From positions 27,391,106-27,455,105 of the forward strand of contig JAUJPP010000005.1 of NCBI GenBank assembly GCA_030562195.1: 64,000 nt of DNA. Reading direction: 5' to 3'. Position 1 is the stretch's first letter, and each line of letters begins with the position of its first letter. Both the position numbers and the translations under genes were made by a program. Below, one piece after another: positions 11,039-24,321 of this stretch. The notes under the pieces were generated by a model. It worked only from the letters and a program-made list of their open reading frames with translations, did no database searches and had not been told where the DNA came from. This stretch comes from Nipponacmea schrenckii. Taxonomy: Eukaryota; Mollusca; Gastropoda; Lottiidae.

Positions 11039-13794
11039 TGTACATTAAACATAACAAATATATTTTAGTTGTCAAGTGTACTTATAAATTCTGTATATTG
11101 CTTACAAAAGTAATTATTGTTATTTTGAGTTTTATATTCTGAATTATTCAATGAACAAGTTCAGCAGTTTAAGTCAAAAATTCATTCATAGTTTCTTTGT
11201 TCAATGTTTTTTACAAATAATTAGTTAATGGCATTATTTTTATAAACTTTTATCCACTTGGATCTCTGACGCTCATATTTAAATCTTGATGACATGTAAT
11301 ATATCTCTGGAAGACAATATATGTAATATTAGTATATTTTTGAGAATTTAAACATTCAATAGATAGTGCAATACAAACAGTTCATACTTCATGGCTTTCT
11401 AGTATATTTTAATGAGGTCTGAGTCATTTTGGACAATTAGAGCCAATATTTTAATTATAATAGTAAAACTAAGATTCAGAACCATTATTTTTTTTAGTTG
11501 ATTAGTAAAATTAAGATTCCTACAGGAAATTAATTAGAAAGTTAATATTGAGTTATTGGCAAATCTTTTTCTGATAAAGTCTACTTTAACATAATTTACA
11601 AACCTACTGTTTTTAGGGTTCCAAATAGGCAATGTATTCTTAGAGCAGTGTTCGTGAAGATAATAAAATAAAGCTGAATGATTCATGTAGATATTGCTCA
11701 ATTTAAAGTCTTAGTATGGAATATAGACTATTTATCAATAATATAGTGTAGATGGTAAATAAACCTACTTTTAGATGTTGGCATAATGTTAATAACTCAC
11801 TTTTATATCATCATTTATGATTTGTTGATAAGTGTACATTTGTTAATAATTGTATTTAACTTTAATATAAGTTTACATAGAAAAAAAATTCACTAGATCT
11901 AAAACTTATATAATAATATTAATGACAGATCATATACAATATGTTTTTCTTGAAGAAAAAATTGTTTTGAATCTGCACATTCCTTGTTTGATTATATTGA
12001 AACTTTTTTTTAAAGATCTTATACATCCTAAACCAAAGACACAGAACTAACAAAAATAAACCATTTTATAGATAAATCATATCTTATATACATATCATTA
12101 TGTAAATCTACCAAATTTATACTTTTATACATATAATTAAACAACACTCCACTGTAATATCAACTATTGTTTATTTTATTTGAAAACTAATAGATAACCA
12201 TAATATTTTAATACATATTCATATTAACATGAATAATTCAAGCAAAATGATTTTTGCACAAGCTACTTGACTTCACTTATGAAGAAAATGTCTGATTTTA
12301 TTTGAAAACATTTGGTCAACTGCTTATATATAAATTATTTAGCAAATGACATGTCAACCTAATAGGTTAAGCATTCCACAAAAATCATATTGATATCCTG
12401 TAGAACATGAACTTGAAATGTAAGATAATGTAAAGACAAGGTTGTAAATATTAAACTTGATAATTCTTGATATTAAACTTACACATTGTTCAATAGTAGT
12501 AATCAGTCAATCTTTGTTTATTATTTATCTAATGATATTTGTTATTATTGTTTGTTTATTGGTTATTATTGTTTACATTCCAATTATTTACAGGTCTACA
12601 GTACTTTAAAGTCACACATCATTAATTTGAAAAATGTTTGTACACATTTAGGAAGATTCAAAACATATAATCTAGGTATACAGTTGAGATCAAATAAAAT
12701 TACAGTAACACTAATTACTATTACATGAAATTATGATTCCTGCATCGATCATGTGTTTTGATATATTGCCAGATGTGAATAAAGTATCTGATATACCCAT
12801 CACATCAATTTTAAGTAATGTGTTATCTAAAGAAGATTATTTAGGCTTAATTTCTTCAAAATGGATTTTCGCTCAATATTAGTCATAATGATCATTTCAC
12901 CAACTGGAGAGAAGGTACTGTCATCTCATTATATTTCATCTGATTTCATTTTTCATAGATGCCATGACATATATTGTGCCATTGTCATACCAATAATCTA
13001 ACATTCCTATTGTAATTATATTCTTATAGAATTAGTGACATTGTTAACAATTTTCACTTATATCAGTGCTTTAATAACTGAATTACAAACAATTTAACCA
13101 GAAATTATTTTGTACAATAAGAAAGTATTAGTAATTGTGTTCAATTTATAATATTTCTCCATGTGCTTTCATCTATCATTCTATATATCTTTTATTTCTA
13201 TCCTAGATGTTTATGTTGTTTTGTAGCTCCTGTATTTTAAATGGTGAAATATATCTTTTGTCAACAATAATACGCAATCAAAAATTTTATTTGCTAATAA
13301 ATTTATTTGATTTACTACACAAATGATCAATGATTATAGTGCAATGTTTTGCTATAGGTAGTAGATTCATTGATATTTTAATCTGATGTTAAGTATTTCT
13401 GTTGTTATCATTTTTTATGGCTATTTATGTTTTGTATATTCCTGTTCTATACAAATATACTATCAGTATATGGAATAAAAGTTTTGCTAATGTATATATT
13501 GTTGTGAATTCAGACAGTTGATAAATATTAAACTTTGACCATTCTAATATTGCAGGAACAATATTTCTGTGAAATAATCTTGAAAATGATCATAAATGTC
13601 ATCCATTTGCTTTCTATTTCATCAGTAAAGAAAGTTGTAATTGTATTCACTTCTATTATGCTACATGTACATACAATATTAACAGAACTTACACAAAGTC
13701 AATTTTTTTTAATAACACACACTGACTAGCACCTCAATCATGGAAGACAGTTTAATAGAATCCTATTATGTTTTAAATACACACACACATCAAA
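11039..13794. other. Intergenic / 3' UTR space between convergent genes
   Basis: AT-rich sequence between the Rho GEF stop and the ALG3 stop, which face each other. It must hold both 3' UTRs; AATAAA-type signals are numerous (for example near 11665, 12777 and 13473), so no cleavage site can be chosen. No other gene was recognised; the short reading frames look random. Confidence 0.6.
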
Positions 13795-16700
13795 TCATTT
13801 TTTCTTCTTGTGTTCAACTGGACAACTTTCATTAAAAGCAGAACTGAATAAAAGTCCTAAAATTAATACTCCATGACAACTATGTAACATTGCACTACTT
13901 TCTACTGTGGAAGGATATGTATTCCATGATAATTCTATTACTCCTAATGCTAATATCCTGTGGGGAAAAAAGAAAATTTATGAATCAAAAGTTTTCTGTG
14001 AAAGGTATTTTTATTCACTAAATACAAATCTGCACAATTTTATGTTCTAGACTTAAAATCAGCCTAAATGATTACATTAAATAACGGAACAAAATTGTTA
14101 TGGTCTACTACTCATTAGTTGTATTACACATAACCTTTCAACAATCTACATTGTCATTATCTGGTGAAATGATGGTTGAAACATTATGTTTCAAAATGTA
14201 TGATTTGCTTATTTCTAGAATTTACATATACAATTAGCCATGGATTTTCATTGCCGGAATATTAGTAATAGTCTTTAAGATAATCTAAATGCAATACGCC
14301 AACAGTGAGATTCAAACTCACCTGATAACTGTAGGTAAAGGTGTTGACCATAATAAATAATGTAATCCATGAAAATACCAAATATAAAACTGGTAATGTA
14401 ATGATCTACTAAAACTCATGCCAATTAAATTCACTGTCAATAATGGTAATAAAATTTCTATTTATGTAGGTTAAGGTCATGTATTATATATCAATTTTCA
14501 TCAAATGCTAATCTTGAAGCTTTTTGACAAAGTCAAGGACAGTTGCAATCTGAAACCAACCTCATCAATGATAATAATGTTTTTATTAATTCTTTAACAG
14601 TAAGTTATGTAAACTAGAATTGCTTACAATTATGAACGTATTTCGAGAGCCTTAAAATATTATGTAGGCTAAATTTGCAATGACCTACATCTAGACAATA
14701 TATTGAATATCATTTTACCTAGTTTTCAAAGTCATAAAATAATTAGGTCACACCTTCCGTAACGGTTAATGATGGCGAAAATATGAAATTATCAATTTTT
14801 GTTGTATTTAAGTACACTTATCTCCATGAATTTTTTAAGTAAGCCAAATTGAAAAATATATACTCGTAGACAATATATTGAATATTATTTGACCTAATTT
14901 TCAAGGTCATAGATTAAGTGGGTCACACCTTCCGTAGCCGTTAAAGTGACCTAATTTTGAAAAAATCAAAATTTAAATAATTCGAAAGAAAATACGAAAT
15001 TTGAAAATCGGTCTCCAAGAAAAGGTAGATAATGATCCATTGTATCTATGTGCTAAATTTCATCAAAATCGGTCTATCAGTAGTGTCTGAATTTCGGATT
15101 TAAGAATTGTAACGAAAATTCAAAATGGCGGCCGATATGGCAGCTTGACCTAATTATTACGGTGAAATCAATTACTATTGACAAGTTATTTATAAAACAG
15201 TTTTCACTTTTCACCTAGCAGTTATAGACCGGAAGTTACGTAATTACGTAATTACATCATTTGAGGATAAACCAGAAGTGGAATTTTTTTTTCCACATTT
15301 TTTCAAAAATTATAATCATATCGCCTATCAACTGGTAAAGTTTCAAAATTTTACCATTTATATTAAACGAGAAATCACGATCTGAAATTTTTGCCGATGA
15401 CCCTTGAATATTGAATTGCAAATCGTGGGTAAAATATTTAGTCTAATTGCATAAAACCTATAATTGTTAGTTGACAAATACATTGAAGTTTTCAAATCTG
15501 AAAATCCGGTCAAAATCGAACTGAAAATAAACTTGCTAAAGCTAAAAAAACCTCAACTTCCGGTTCTCACTTCCGGTCAGAGATAGAACTTCAAGTTTTG
15601 TTTTATTTGATAATAGAAATCATAGATCAACTGTAGATTTAGAATTTCTGCACCTTTTACCAGTTTGTCTGCAAACTCATCCAAGAATCGCAAAAAAAAA
15701 AAAAAAAAATAATCCGAAAGATTACAATACGTTTTCGCCAAAGTCGAAATACGTAAAAACAAAAATTTATTTGAAAGATTTCTAATGAATATTTTGCCTT
15801 GCTGATATTGAAAGCAATAACTCTCAAATTGTTCATTGAAAATTTTTGAAAGTAAGGCATATATTACATTGAATCATGTCACACTTTTTTGCCGAACCAT
15901 CATGGAAAAGGATACGGTTAGCATTTAGTCTTCTATTATATGGTGTCATCCATATACTTAATGATACATCAGGATATAGTCTGCAATAAGATAAAAGTCA
16001 ATATAATTTTTCTGTTTGATCAGTATTAGACTCCCTTTTAGAGCAAGTTGAAACTAAGCAGCTTTAGGATAAAAAAATCAATTTGTTATAAAAGCATACA
16101 GAACCGCTGGGATTGTAATAGAAAAATTAACCATACCAAGATATTGAACTACTTACTTTCTAAATTTAATCAATATAAATATCAATAACAACAAAACATG
16201 TCCAGCTAATAAAGCCAACTGGAAATTACGATTTAAAAATACTTCTTCAGGTATCAGTCTCCAATTAACAGTCCACTTATAGAAAAACTGACGTCCTAGA
16301 TCAAATGATCTCATAACATATCCTACAGCATTTACTTTTAAAAAAGGAATAGCCAGTAAAACCTGAAAAAAAAAAATTCATAAATTAAAATTCTGTCCTG
16401 CTTTAGATTTCATAGTATATTCATCTGTATGGCACAATACAGAACAAACAAAATGGCACTCTATAACACATTTAACCTTATGACTTCATGTTTCAAATAA
16501 TCCAAACATTTTCATTAAAATATAAACATTTAAATTACCAATTCTAATTTACTTTAAAGGTACAGGTTCGCCACCTGTTTGACCAATCATACCTTAGAAG
16601 AAGACTATTTACACTTAAAATACAGATAAAACATCATCCTTTGATCTTTGCGGACCAATATCCAGCAAAATTGATACTGTCACACGACCATGACTCCAAT

Positions 16701-19700
16701 AATGGACGCTTGGTTTGTTGCCAATAACATTAGTCTCGAAAATGGAGACTGACAACTACTCACATTAAAATCACTCATACTTCAATAAAAGAACTGAATC
16801 CAGGGCTTCAAAAATCTGGCGTTAGATATTTTGTCTATTAAAACTTTATTTATCTACAATTTATCTTCATTTTTGTTTTCAAGAAAAGTGTGTGATAGGT
16901 CTACAGTTGCCAAATATTTTACAGAACCTAAAGTGTATTATTCTTTTTAACCTATTGAGATGCCTTCAATAAAATATTATCACTCTCCTTGGAATGATTA
17001 TAATATTCAAAAGACCATTGTACGTAATTGGTCGGATATAATTAGACTTATTAACCAACTTTTCAACCATTCACCTTTACATACTCAAAACCAAAATTAG
17101 CCTCCGTAAAAGGCAAAACCTATCCCAATAAGAAAAGACAATCACTGACCTGGGGCAGGGCACAAACAGTTAAATGTTTCATAGTACCTAATGTGCCTTG
17201 TGATATCATTAACAATATAAATATAGCTGGGCAAAATAGTAACAAATTCATCTTGATAGAAACACCTAAACTGTAACAAATAAATAATAAATGACTATAG
17301 CTTCATTATGACAAAATTTGATGTTCATGCTCAGTTTACTGTATAGCACCACAGGCAGTATACATACAATGATAGAAATTATTCAAGATTGGCTACTGAA
17401 CAATTATTTATGTTTGATGCTTATTTAAAGTCTATATGTTGCTCTTACAACACAAGATTAGTTAAGAAGAATCTAGCTCATTGAGCCACAGCAGCCTGAA
17501 GAAAGTATAAATTATCAATTTGTAAATTATTGAAAATCATGTTACCTATAGATTAGACATCCCAGTGTCCAATGTTGTCTGATAAATAAATCTATAGCTA
17601 TATACATAAATAACATAGCTATTGGATCATTGAATAGTCGTAGTATATATATAGAGTGGATTCTATAAGATGCACAACACATAAAGAAGAAGGCATATGG
17701 TGGGACCTAAAAATAATGTAATAATTAAGTAAGATATATTAAAACAGAATTTACAACATGTTATTATTCAAAGATTCATGCTATGTGATCTTCAAACAAT
17801 GAATAATTAATTTCATGAATTGTAAGCAAGTTCTAAAATTCTTACATTATTTATTACGTATTTCGACTTTGGCGAAAACGTATTGTAATCGTTCGGATTA
17901 TTTTATTTATTTTTTATTTTTTTTGCGATTCTTGGATGAGTTTGCAGACAAACTGGTAAAAGGTGCAGCAATTCTAAATCTACAGTTGATCTTAGAATGA
18001 TTTCTATTATCAAATAAAACAAAACCGGAAGTTCTATCCCTGACCGGAAGTGAGAACCGGAAGTTGAGGTTTTTTTGCTTTAGCAAGTTTATTTTCAGTT
18101 CGATTTTTACCGGATTTTCAGATTTGAAAACTTCAATGTATTTGTCAACTAACAATTATAGGTTTTATGCAATTAGGTTAAATATTTTACCCACGATTTG
18201 CAATTCAATATTCAAGGGTCATCGGCAAAAATTTCAGACCGTGATTTCTCATTTAATATATATGGTAAAATTTTGAAACGTTACCAGTTGATAGGCGATA
18301 TGATTATAATTTTTGAAAAAATGTGGAAAAAAAATTCCACTTCCGGTTTACCCTCCAATGACGTAATTACGTAACTTCCGGTCTATAACTGCTAGGTGAA
18401 AAGTGAAAACTGTTTTATAAATAACTTGTCAATAGTAATTGATTTGACCTAAATAATTAGGTCAAGCTGCCATATCGGCCGCCATTTTGAATTTTCGTTA
18501 CAATTCTTAAATCCGAAATTCAGACACTACTGATAGACCGATTTTGATGAAATTTAGCACATAGATACAATGGATCATTATCTACCTTTTCTTGGAGACC
18601 GATTTTCAAATTTTGTATTTTCTTTCGAATTATTTAAATTTCGATTTTTTCAAAATTAGGTCACTTTAACGGCTACGGAAGGTGTGACCCACTTAATCTA
18701 TGACCTTGAAAATTAGGTCAAATAATATTCAATATATTGTCTACGAGTAGATATTTTTTAATTTGGCTTACTTAAAAAATTCATAGAGATAAGTGTACTT
18801 AAATACAGCAAAAATTGATAATTTTCATACTTTCGCCATCATTAGCCGTTACGGAAGATGTGACCTAATTATTTTATGACTTTGAAAACTAGGTAAAATG
18901 ATATTCAATATATTGTCTAGATGTAGGGCATTGCAAATTTAGCCTACATAATATTTTAAGGCTCTCAAAATACGTTCATAATTGTAAGCAATTCTAGTTT
19001 TAATTTCTTTGAAGTAAATCTTTTGCGTCCAATTTTGTTGAAATTTTATATTTATTCTGCTTAGAAAAATAGTCAATAAAATAGATAATGATCAAAATGT
19101 TCTGGTAAGAAATGTATTTTAAGTCTTTCTAATGAGTTCATAATGATTATGACTATAACATAATTTGAGTTATTAAACTTATAAACTTATTACTATATCT
19201 TACTTATCTTGCTTTAAAAAAAGTTCATATTATCTTTGTAAGTTTATCTACATCAGGATATTATGTGGCATGCCGTGACAACTAGAATCTATTCAAATTG
19301 AACATCAATATGATATACTTACTCTTCTTGCCCACCGATATATATCAAAAACAACTAATAAAGTCAGAATATATAACACAGCAAATATATACTGTGCTAT
19401 TCTGATATTCTCACCATTATCTGTTACATAATACAAAGCTGTATAGATATAAACAAAACCTGCAGGATATCTGTAAAAATATTAGAAAAAACTATTTTCT
19501 CTGTCCTTGAACCCCAAAAAATTAAATGTGGATGTACTGCTTTGAGAAATCCATTGCACTCTAATCAATTTCATTGGATTAAGTTGCTTAATGATATGCC
19601 AAATAAGTTACCAATAGGTATCAAATTCCACACTGAACCATTTTTTTAAGACAGTACAAATTCATATTACAAAAATCATGGAATAGATTTTGTGTACAAT

Positions 19701-20808
19701 GTAAAATGTTGATTGTCTCAATTCAGTGGAGGACAAAAAAAGTTCAAGAAAGAGGGATGAAAAGAATTATTGAGGGCCCGTTTTGATCTGATCATCTGAA
19801 TTTTTGATGTGTGTAAGTAATGTAAAATCTCTACTAATGGCGCTAAGGTAACCAATTGTAGCTTTGTTTCACAAACCAATTACATATTTTTGCTCAATGT
19901 GAATTTGCCATTAAAACTTACACTAATGGTCCTGTATCTCCCTTTAATAACATATAATCATAGGTACCATTTATAAAGCCTTCCACCTCCTGCATGTAAG
20001 CTCTCCAATCAATTTCAGTATCTGTGGAAATGAAAACATAGTTATTCAATTAAATTATTTTAAAATGTAATCAATTACATTACAATTGCTTTAGCATGAT
20101 TTAGAATGCATGATTACTTTTACAGAGCAGGAACATTGTTCATATTTATCTTTAATAGAACTAGTTTAAATCTTAATTAAACTATGTTTTTGTTAGATTG
20201 GATAGCAAGAGTTCAGGTATGATATAAGAACAGTTACCACATAATCTCTATCTATTAAATGTAATCATCCTGATTGTGCATGCAATCCCTAATTTTCTTT
20301 TGCTAAGACATGCACATACATACTTTATGTAAAGGGCTAAATTGTATACCCTTCTTTCTGTTAAGCTATGAACTTTGAATAACTTTTTTCTGCTAGGCCA
20401 TTAATTTAATTAGAACTTGATACCTTTCAACCTCCCTAATCTCTAATATACTGTAACAATATTTTATTCTGTAATCACATACAATTCACTATAATTGCAT
20501 CAATGTAAATAATAGGCTTTTTACAAATAGAGCTATAAATAGTAGGCAAGGGTCCTTAAATTTTCAGGAATTAAATTTAACTATCTAAACATGAGTTACC
20601 TCCCCATGATAGAAAATTGTGAAAATTTGTTTACATTATACTTACACTTTATTTTGTGAATGACCAAAACATTCACTACGATTTCTGCCATCAACATAAG
20701 AAACATGATAGGAATGGCATAATTGGGATCAAAAATGAATTTCTTGAACAGAGATATAGATGATTTCTTAGAGTCTTTCTCGTTAATTTTTTTCATGGAG
20801 GCCGCCAT
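13795..20808 (-). CDS. ALG3: ALG3, Dol-P-Man:Man5GlcNAc2-PP-Dol alpha-1,3-mannosyltransferase
   Basis: ER membrane enzyme of family GT58 that adds the first dolichol-phosphate-mannose-derived mannose to the lumenal Man5 lipid-linked oligosaccharide for N-glycosylation. Nine exons (transcription order): 20646-20808, 19922-20021, 19323-19470, 17546-17706, 17150-17270, 16157-16362, 15898-15980, 14322-14433, 13795-13957. All phases close, giving 418 residues, close to the usual ~440. Conserved stretches include [100 protein letters not shown] and [10 protein letters not shown]. The chain is strongly hydrophobic (many membrane passes) and ends HKKKK, a dilysine-type ER retrieval tail. The exon 7 donor (GATG/GTTCGG) is weak, though the joined protein fits the family. 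Introns 3 and 7 carry inverted copies of one element. Confidence 0.96.
14611..15755 (-). mobile_element. 1.1-kb non-autonomous element in ALG3 intron 7
   Basis: Nearly the reverse complement of 17855-18999. One end is TACGTATTTCGACTTTGGCG; the other is AAACTAGAATTGC then ACGTATTTCGAGAGCC, so ACGTATTTCGA is a subterminal inverted motif. Internal palindromes such as GACCTAA/TTAGGTC and repeated CTTCCGGT/ACCGGAAG phrases are present. No reading frame of note and no clear target duplication. A third, truncated copy is at 23523-24320. Confidence 0.85.
17855..18999 (+). mobile_element. 1.1-kb non-autonomous element in ALG3 intron 3, inverted mate
   Basis: Same family as 14611-15755 but opposite in orientation, with very high identity by eye. 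It begins TACGTATTTCGACTTTGGCG, includes a T-rich stretch near 17900, and ends GCAATTCTAGTTTT. Together the two copies would let one ALG3 pre-mRNA fold into a long duplex enclosing exons 4-7. Confidence 0.85.
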
Positions 20809-21072
20809 CTTGGATGTGGAAACTGCAAAAATCGAATTTGCATATTATATTTCTTTGCATTTTGTATATCTAATTCAGTTTTATTAATTTATATAGCATA
20901 CAGACTAATCGACATTAAATATATAAAAGCAACAATGTCTTAATGGCACAAATCTAGATTTAGACCTACTATGTTCGTTTCGGAGAAGTATCGAATATGA
21001 AATTGGTTATCATCCGTAAACAATAATAATGGTTGGAAAATTTCCTTGATCGATTACATTTCACATAAATTT
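20800..21072. promoter_or_regulatory. Bidirectional promoter region with YY1-like element over the ALG3 start
   Basis: ALG3 (minus) and the folate-receptor-like gene (plus) have start codons only 264 bp apart, so this interval must serve both. On the minus strand AAGATGGCGGCC spans the ALG3 ATG (20800-20811), which matches the known YY1 consensus that commonly overlaps initiation codons of housekeeping genes. No TATA box is obvious. Shared regulation is inference. Confidence 0.6.
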
Positions 21073-22584
21073 ATGAGAATGTGGATCAAATATGTTTTTG
21101 ATGTAATTGTTCTTGTAGCTGTGCTCTCCTCATATGTTTCATGTACTAATGAAGTCACATATGAGGAGCCCAAGCAAGTTTGCACTTATTTTTGTAAGTG
21201 TGATGTAATTATTTTTTCTCTTTATTTTTTACCATTGCATTGCCCGTTGGTAAATAATATATAGTTCGAAAATCCCTGTTCAAAGGACCATCAATGATCT
21301 GCCTCAGATAAGGTCTAAAGACGAGTAATAATAGCATATGTCATATTCTCAATGTCTGTCAAAATATCTTCTTTCATACTTTTAGAGTAGTACACCAGTA
21401 GACCAGTAACAGGAGCCTATAGTGAATTGGCCCATTGTTATTATTGGATACTGTATTCTCATCCATTACCAACATATTGATATATGGCCATTAGTCCATA
21501 CTTAAAATAATTTAATATATTTTTTTTAATTTGAAGATGATAATCGGTTTGCAGAATATACTAGTGGCTTAGTCAATTGTTCCTGGTATACAGATAAAGC
21601 TTGTTGTAAGAGAACAGAAGTTACGTCAGTTTTCTCTAAAATGGGTCCATTGTTTGCAGCATCAAAAGCATGCTCCAATATGATGAATTATTTGATGTGT
21701 TATTTCTGTAGTCCTGACCAACATATTTGGTATAAACAGTATGTACTTTTTTTTTAATAGTCCTTTTAATTTTACTTTACACATCAATTCTTCAAGAATC
21801 AAGCTATTATGGTCCACTGAAGATATTACTAGAAATTTGAAGATGACAGTTTTTTATATTTGGGTTCCGTAGTGACCCAGCAATAGTGTGAAATAGATTA
21901 AACTTAAACAGTTGCTTCTACAGAGAGCAATGGAAATATACTATTCTACAAAGTACTAAATACTCATTATAATTCATTATATTTTATTGACAGACGAGCA
22001 AGAGTTTGTTCTGATTTTTGTATGGACCTTTATGATGAGTGTAAAGATGCTGCGTTCAATGGTGAAACAATAGGTAAAAATGCTTGATTTAAACTACCGT
22101 ATATTATTTGTACTGTACATTTAAAATTTCTTTTTTATTTCATGAAAGTTAGGCTAGTGACATCTTCCTGATATCAATATACCTAGATATCTGAATAAAG
22201 AATCTCTATCATCTCAATATGAAAAATCAAAACAGATAATCTTTCACAGCATGTTTTTGAGTGGTTTAGTTTATGTTATTGCAATCTTTGTTCAAGGTTT
22301 TAAACCAAGTTTATTGATTAGACTTCAGAACAATTTAATTATGACGATTTAAAGATTTCTGTATTTTACCATGCCTAGTTATCTTTAGATATTATAATAT
22401 TTTCTTTGTAGGCAGTAAATATGAAAATGGTTCTAGGTTTTGTGAAGCTCAAGATTTTAGTGTAGCTGATAGTGGTTGTTTTAAGTTCGATCCAAAAGTT
22501 TTTGATGGAGCTGTTCAACATTTGAATTCTGTTCTTCCGTTTGTGACTAGTTTGATAATGATATTATCAGTATATTTCATATAA
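21073..22584 (+). CDS. Folate-receptor-like cysteine-rich protein, secreted, probably GPI-anchored
   Basis: Four exons in phase (21073-21193, 21537-21738, 21994-22073, 22412-22584) give 191 residues. The start chosen is the first in-frame ATG; another lies two codons later. The N-terminus carries a hydrophobic signal (YVFDVIVLVAVLSSYVSC). The mature part has about twelve cysteines in a folate-receptor/riboflavin-binding-like pattern: NCSWYTDKACC, ASKACSNMMNYLMCYFCSP, ARVCSDFCMDLYDECKDA, GSRFCEAQ, SGCFKFDP. NCS is a potential N-glycosylation site. The C-terminus is a hydrophobic tail (LPFVTSLIMILSVYFI) with no cytoplasmic end, typical of a GPI signal. The ligand is unknown: the family includes non-folate binders, and the protein is shorter than vertebrate folate receptors (~250). 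Confidence 0.82.
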
Positions 22585-23034
22585 GCCTTGTAATATTCAA
22601 AGAAAACAAGATCAAAGTTTATTTGCTTTGATTGAAGTCAGTAGATAGTATAGTGGAAAATATAGCATTTTGTCTTAAAGAAAGTGCATATCAAATAGGC
22701 ATAGTTTTGAACATTTTTACTGTTCTCTGACAATCAGAGACAATCTGACAACCAATTGTCTACATTACTCTTTGTTAAACATTGGTAGATTATTTGTTTC
22801 ATCTCTTTTATTATAGTTTATTGTATAGGGCCATTATCATGTATACAGTGATAAAAGTAGACATTTCAGCGTATTCATAGTCTTTTTTGTGTGTTTATTC
22901 CGAACATCGAATTTGGGGCAATACATTTTTAATTTTTATTTTATATGCCTCAAAGGCTTTTTAAAGATTGTTTTGTTATAATTTCTTTTGAATTGAGATA
23001 TTTACTTTATGTTAGCATTTATGTCTTTTAATTC

Positions 23035-23522
23035 ATCCATCAATGCATTTGTATAATCTTTATATATCATAGAATCTTGCATAATCTGTTGGGGTTTATT
23101 TTTTGACTTTACTTGACTTCAGTTACCTACCACTGCTGTTAAGTCACTTTCTTGGTTACTTTTGGGGGCTGTGGGTTCCAATCTCTATCATTGTGTGAAG
23201 GTCTGATGTTTTTGAATAAGTCATCGTCACTCACAATTCTAACTGACCATGCTGTCAATGGGTACTGATAATCAAAATGTTAAAAATATATAGTTGTTTC
23301 TTTCTTTTCTTGTCTTACTTTCCTTTCTTTCATTGAGTTTCTTATGGTAAAATTAATAAATTAAATAAAATTTAGGCTGAAAACGAACTGGGAATTTTAG
23401 TATTTAAAATATAATTCACTGAAATATTGATTTAGGTAACTCTAGGTGATGTACAAGTTGAATAGATTTTATGACACCCAGCCAATTTATTAATGAAAGT
23501 TTAGCATCTCCTTAGTTTCATT
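23035..23522 (+). repeat. 480-bp direct repeat, left copy
   Basis: Nearly identical to 24322-24810, from around TTTGTATAATCTTTATATAT to CTCCTTAGTTTCATT. The two copies bracket a truncated intron-type element. It contains GTGGGTTCCAATCTC, which resembles a polymerase III B box, but no convincing A box or tRNA fold was found. Confidence 0.85.
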
Positions 23523-24320
23523 ACGTATTTCGACTTTGGCGAAAACGTATTGTAATCGTTCGGATTATTTTATTTTTTTTTTTTTTTTTTTTTTTGTAAT
23601 TCTTGGATGAGTTTGCAGACAAACTGGTAAAAGGTGCAGAAATTCTAAATCTACAGTTGATCTTAGAATGATTTCTATTATCAAATAAAACAAAACCGGA
23701 AGTTCTATCTCTGACAGGAAGTGAGAACCGGAAGTTCAGGTTTTTTTGCTTTAGCAAGTTTATTTTCAGTTCGATTTTGACCGGATTTTCAGATTTGAAA
23801 ACTTCAATGTATTTGTCAACTAACAATTATAGGTTTTATGCAATTAGGTTAAATATTTTACCCACGATTTGCAATTCAATATTCAAGGGTCATCGGCAAA
23901 AATTTCAGACCGTGATTTCTCCTTTAATATAAATGGTAAAATTTTGAAACTTTACCAGTTGATAGGCGATATGTTTATAATTTTTGAAAAAATGTGAAAA
24001 AAAAATTCCACTTCCGGTTTAGCCTCAAATGACGTAATTACGTAACTTCCGGTCTATAACTGCTAGGTGAAAAGTGAAAGCTGTTTTATAAATAACTTGT
24101 CAATAGTAATTGATTTGACCTAAATAATTAGGTCAAGCTGCCATATCGGCCGCCATTTTGAATTTTTGTTACAATTCTTAAATCCGAAATTCAGACACTA
24201 CTGATAGACCGATTTTGATGAAATTTAGCACATAGATACAATGGATCATTATCTACCTTTTCTTGGAGACCGATTTTCAAATTTCGTATTTTCTTTCGAA
24301 TTTATTTATATTTCTATTTT
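23523..24320 (+). mobile_element. Truncated third copy of the ALG3-intron element
   Basis: Starts ACGTATTTCGACTTTGGCG immediately after the left 480-bp repeat, contains a long T run, and matches the first ~800 bp of 17855-18999. It stops abruptly near TATTTATATTTC, where the right 480-bp repeat begins. The last third of the element is missing. Confidence 0.85.
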
Positions 24321-24321
24321 T

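Noticed and set aside
17815..18276. Frames repeated in similar form at 15577-15860 and 23521-23826
   Set aside because: They are readings of the same non-coding element in its three copies.
23100..23220. Possible tRNA or tRNA-derived SINE head (GTGGGTTCCAATC resembles a B box)
   Set aside because: No A box at proper spacing and no cloverleaf could be drawn.
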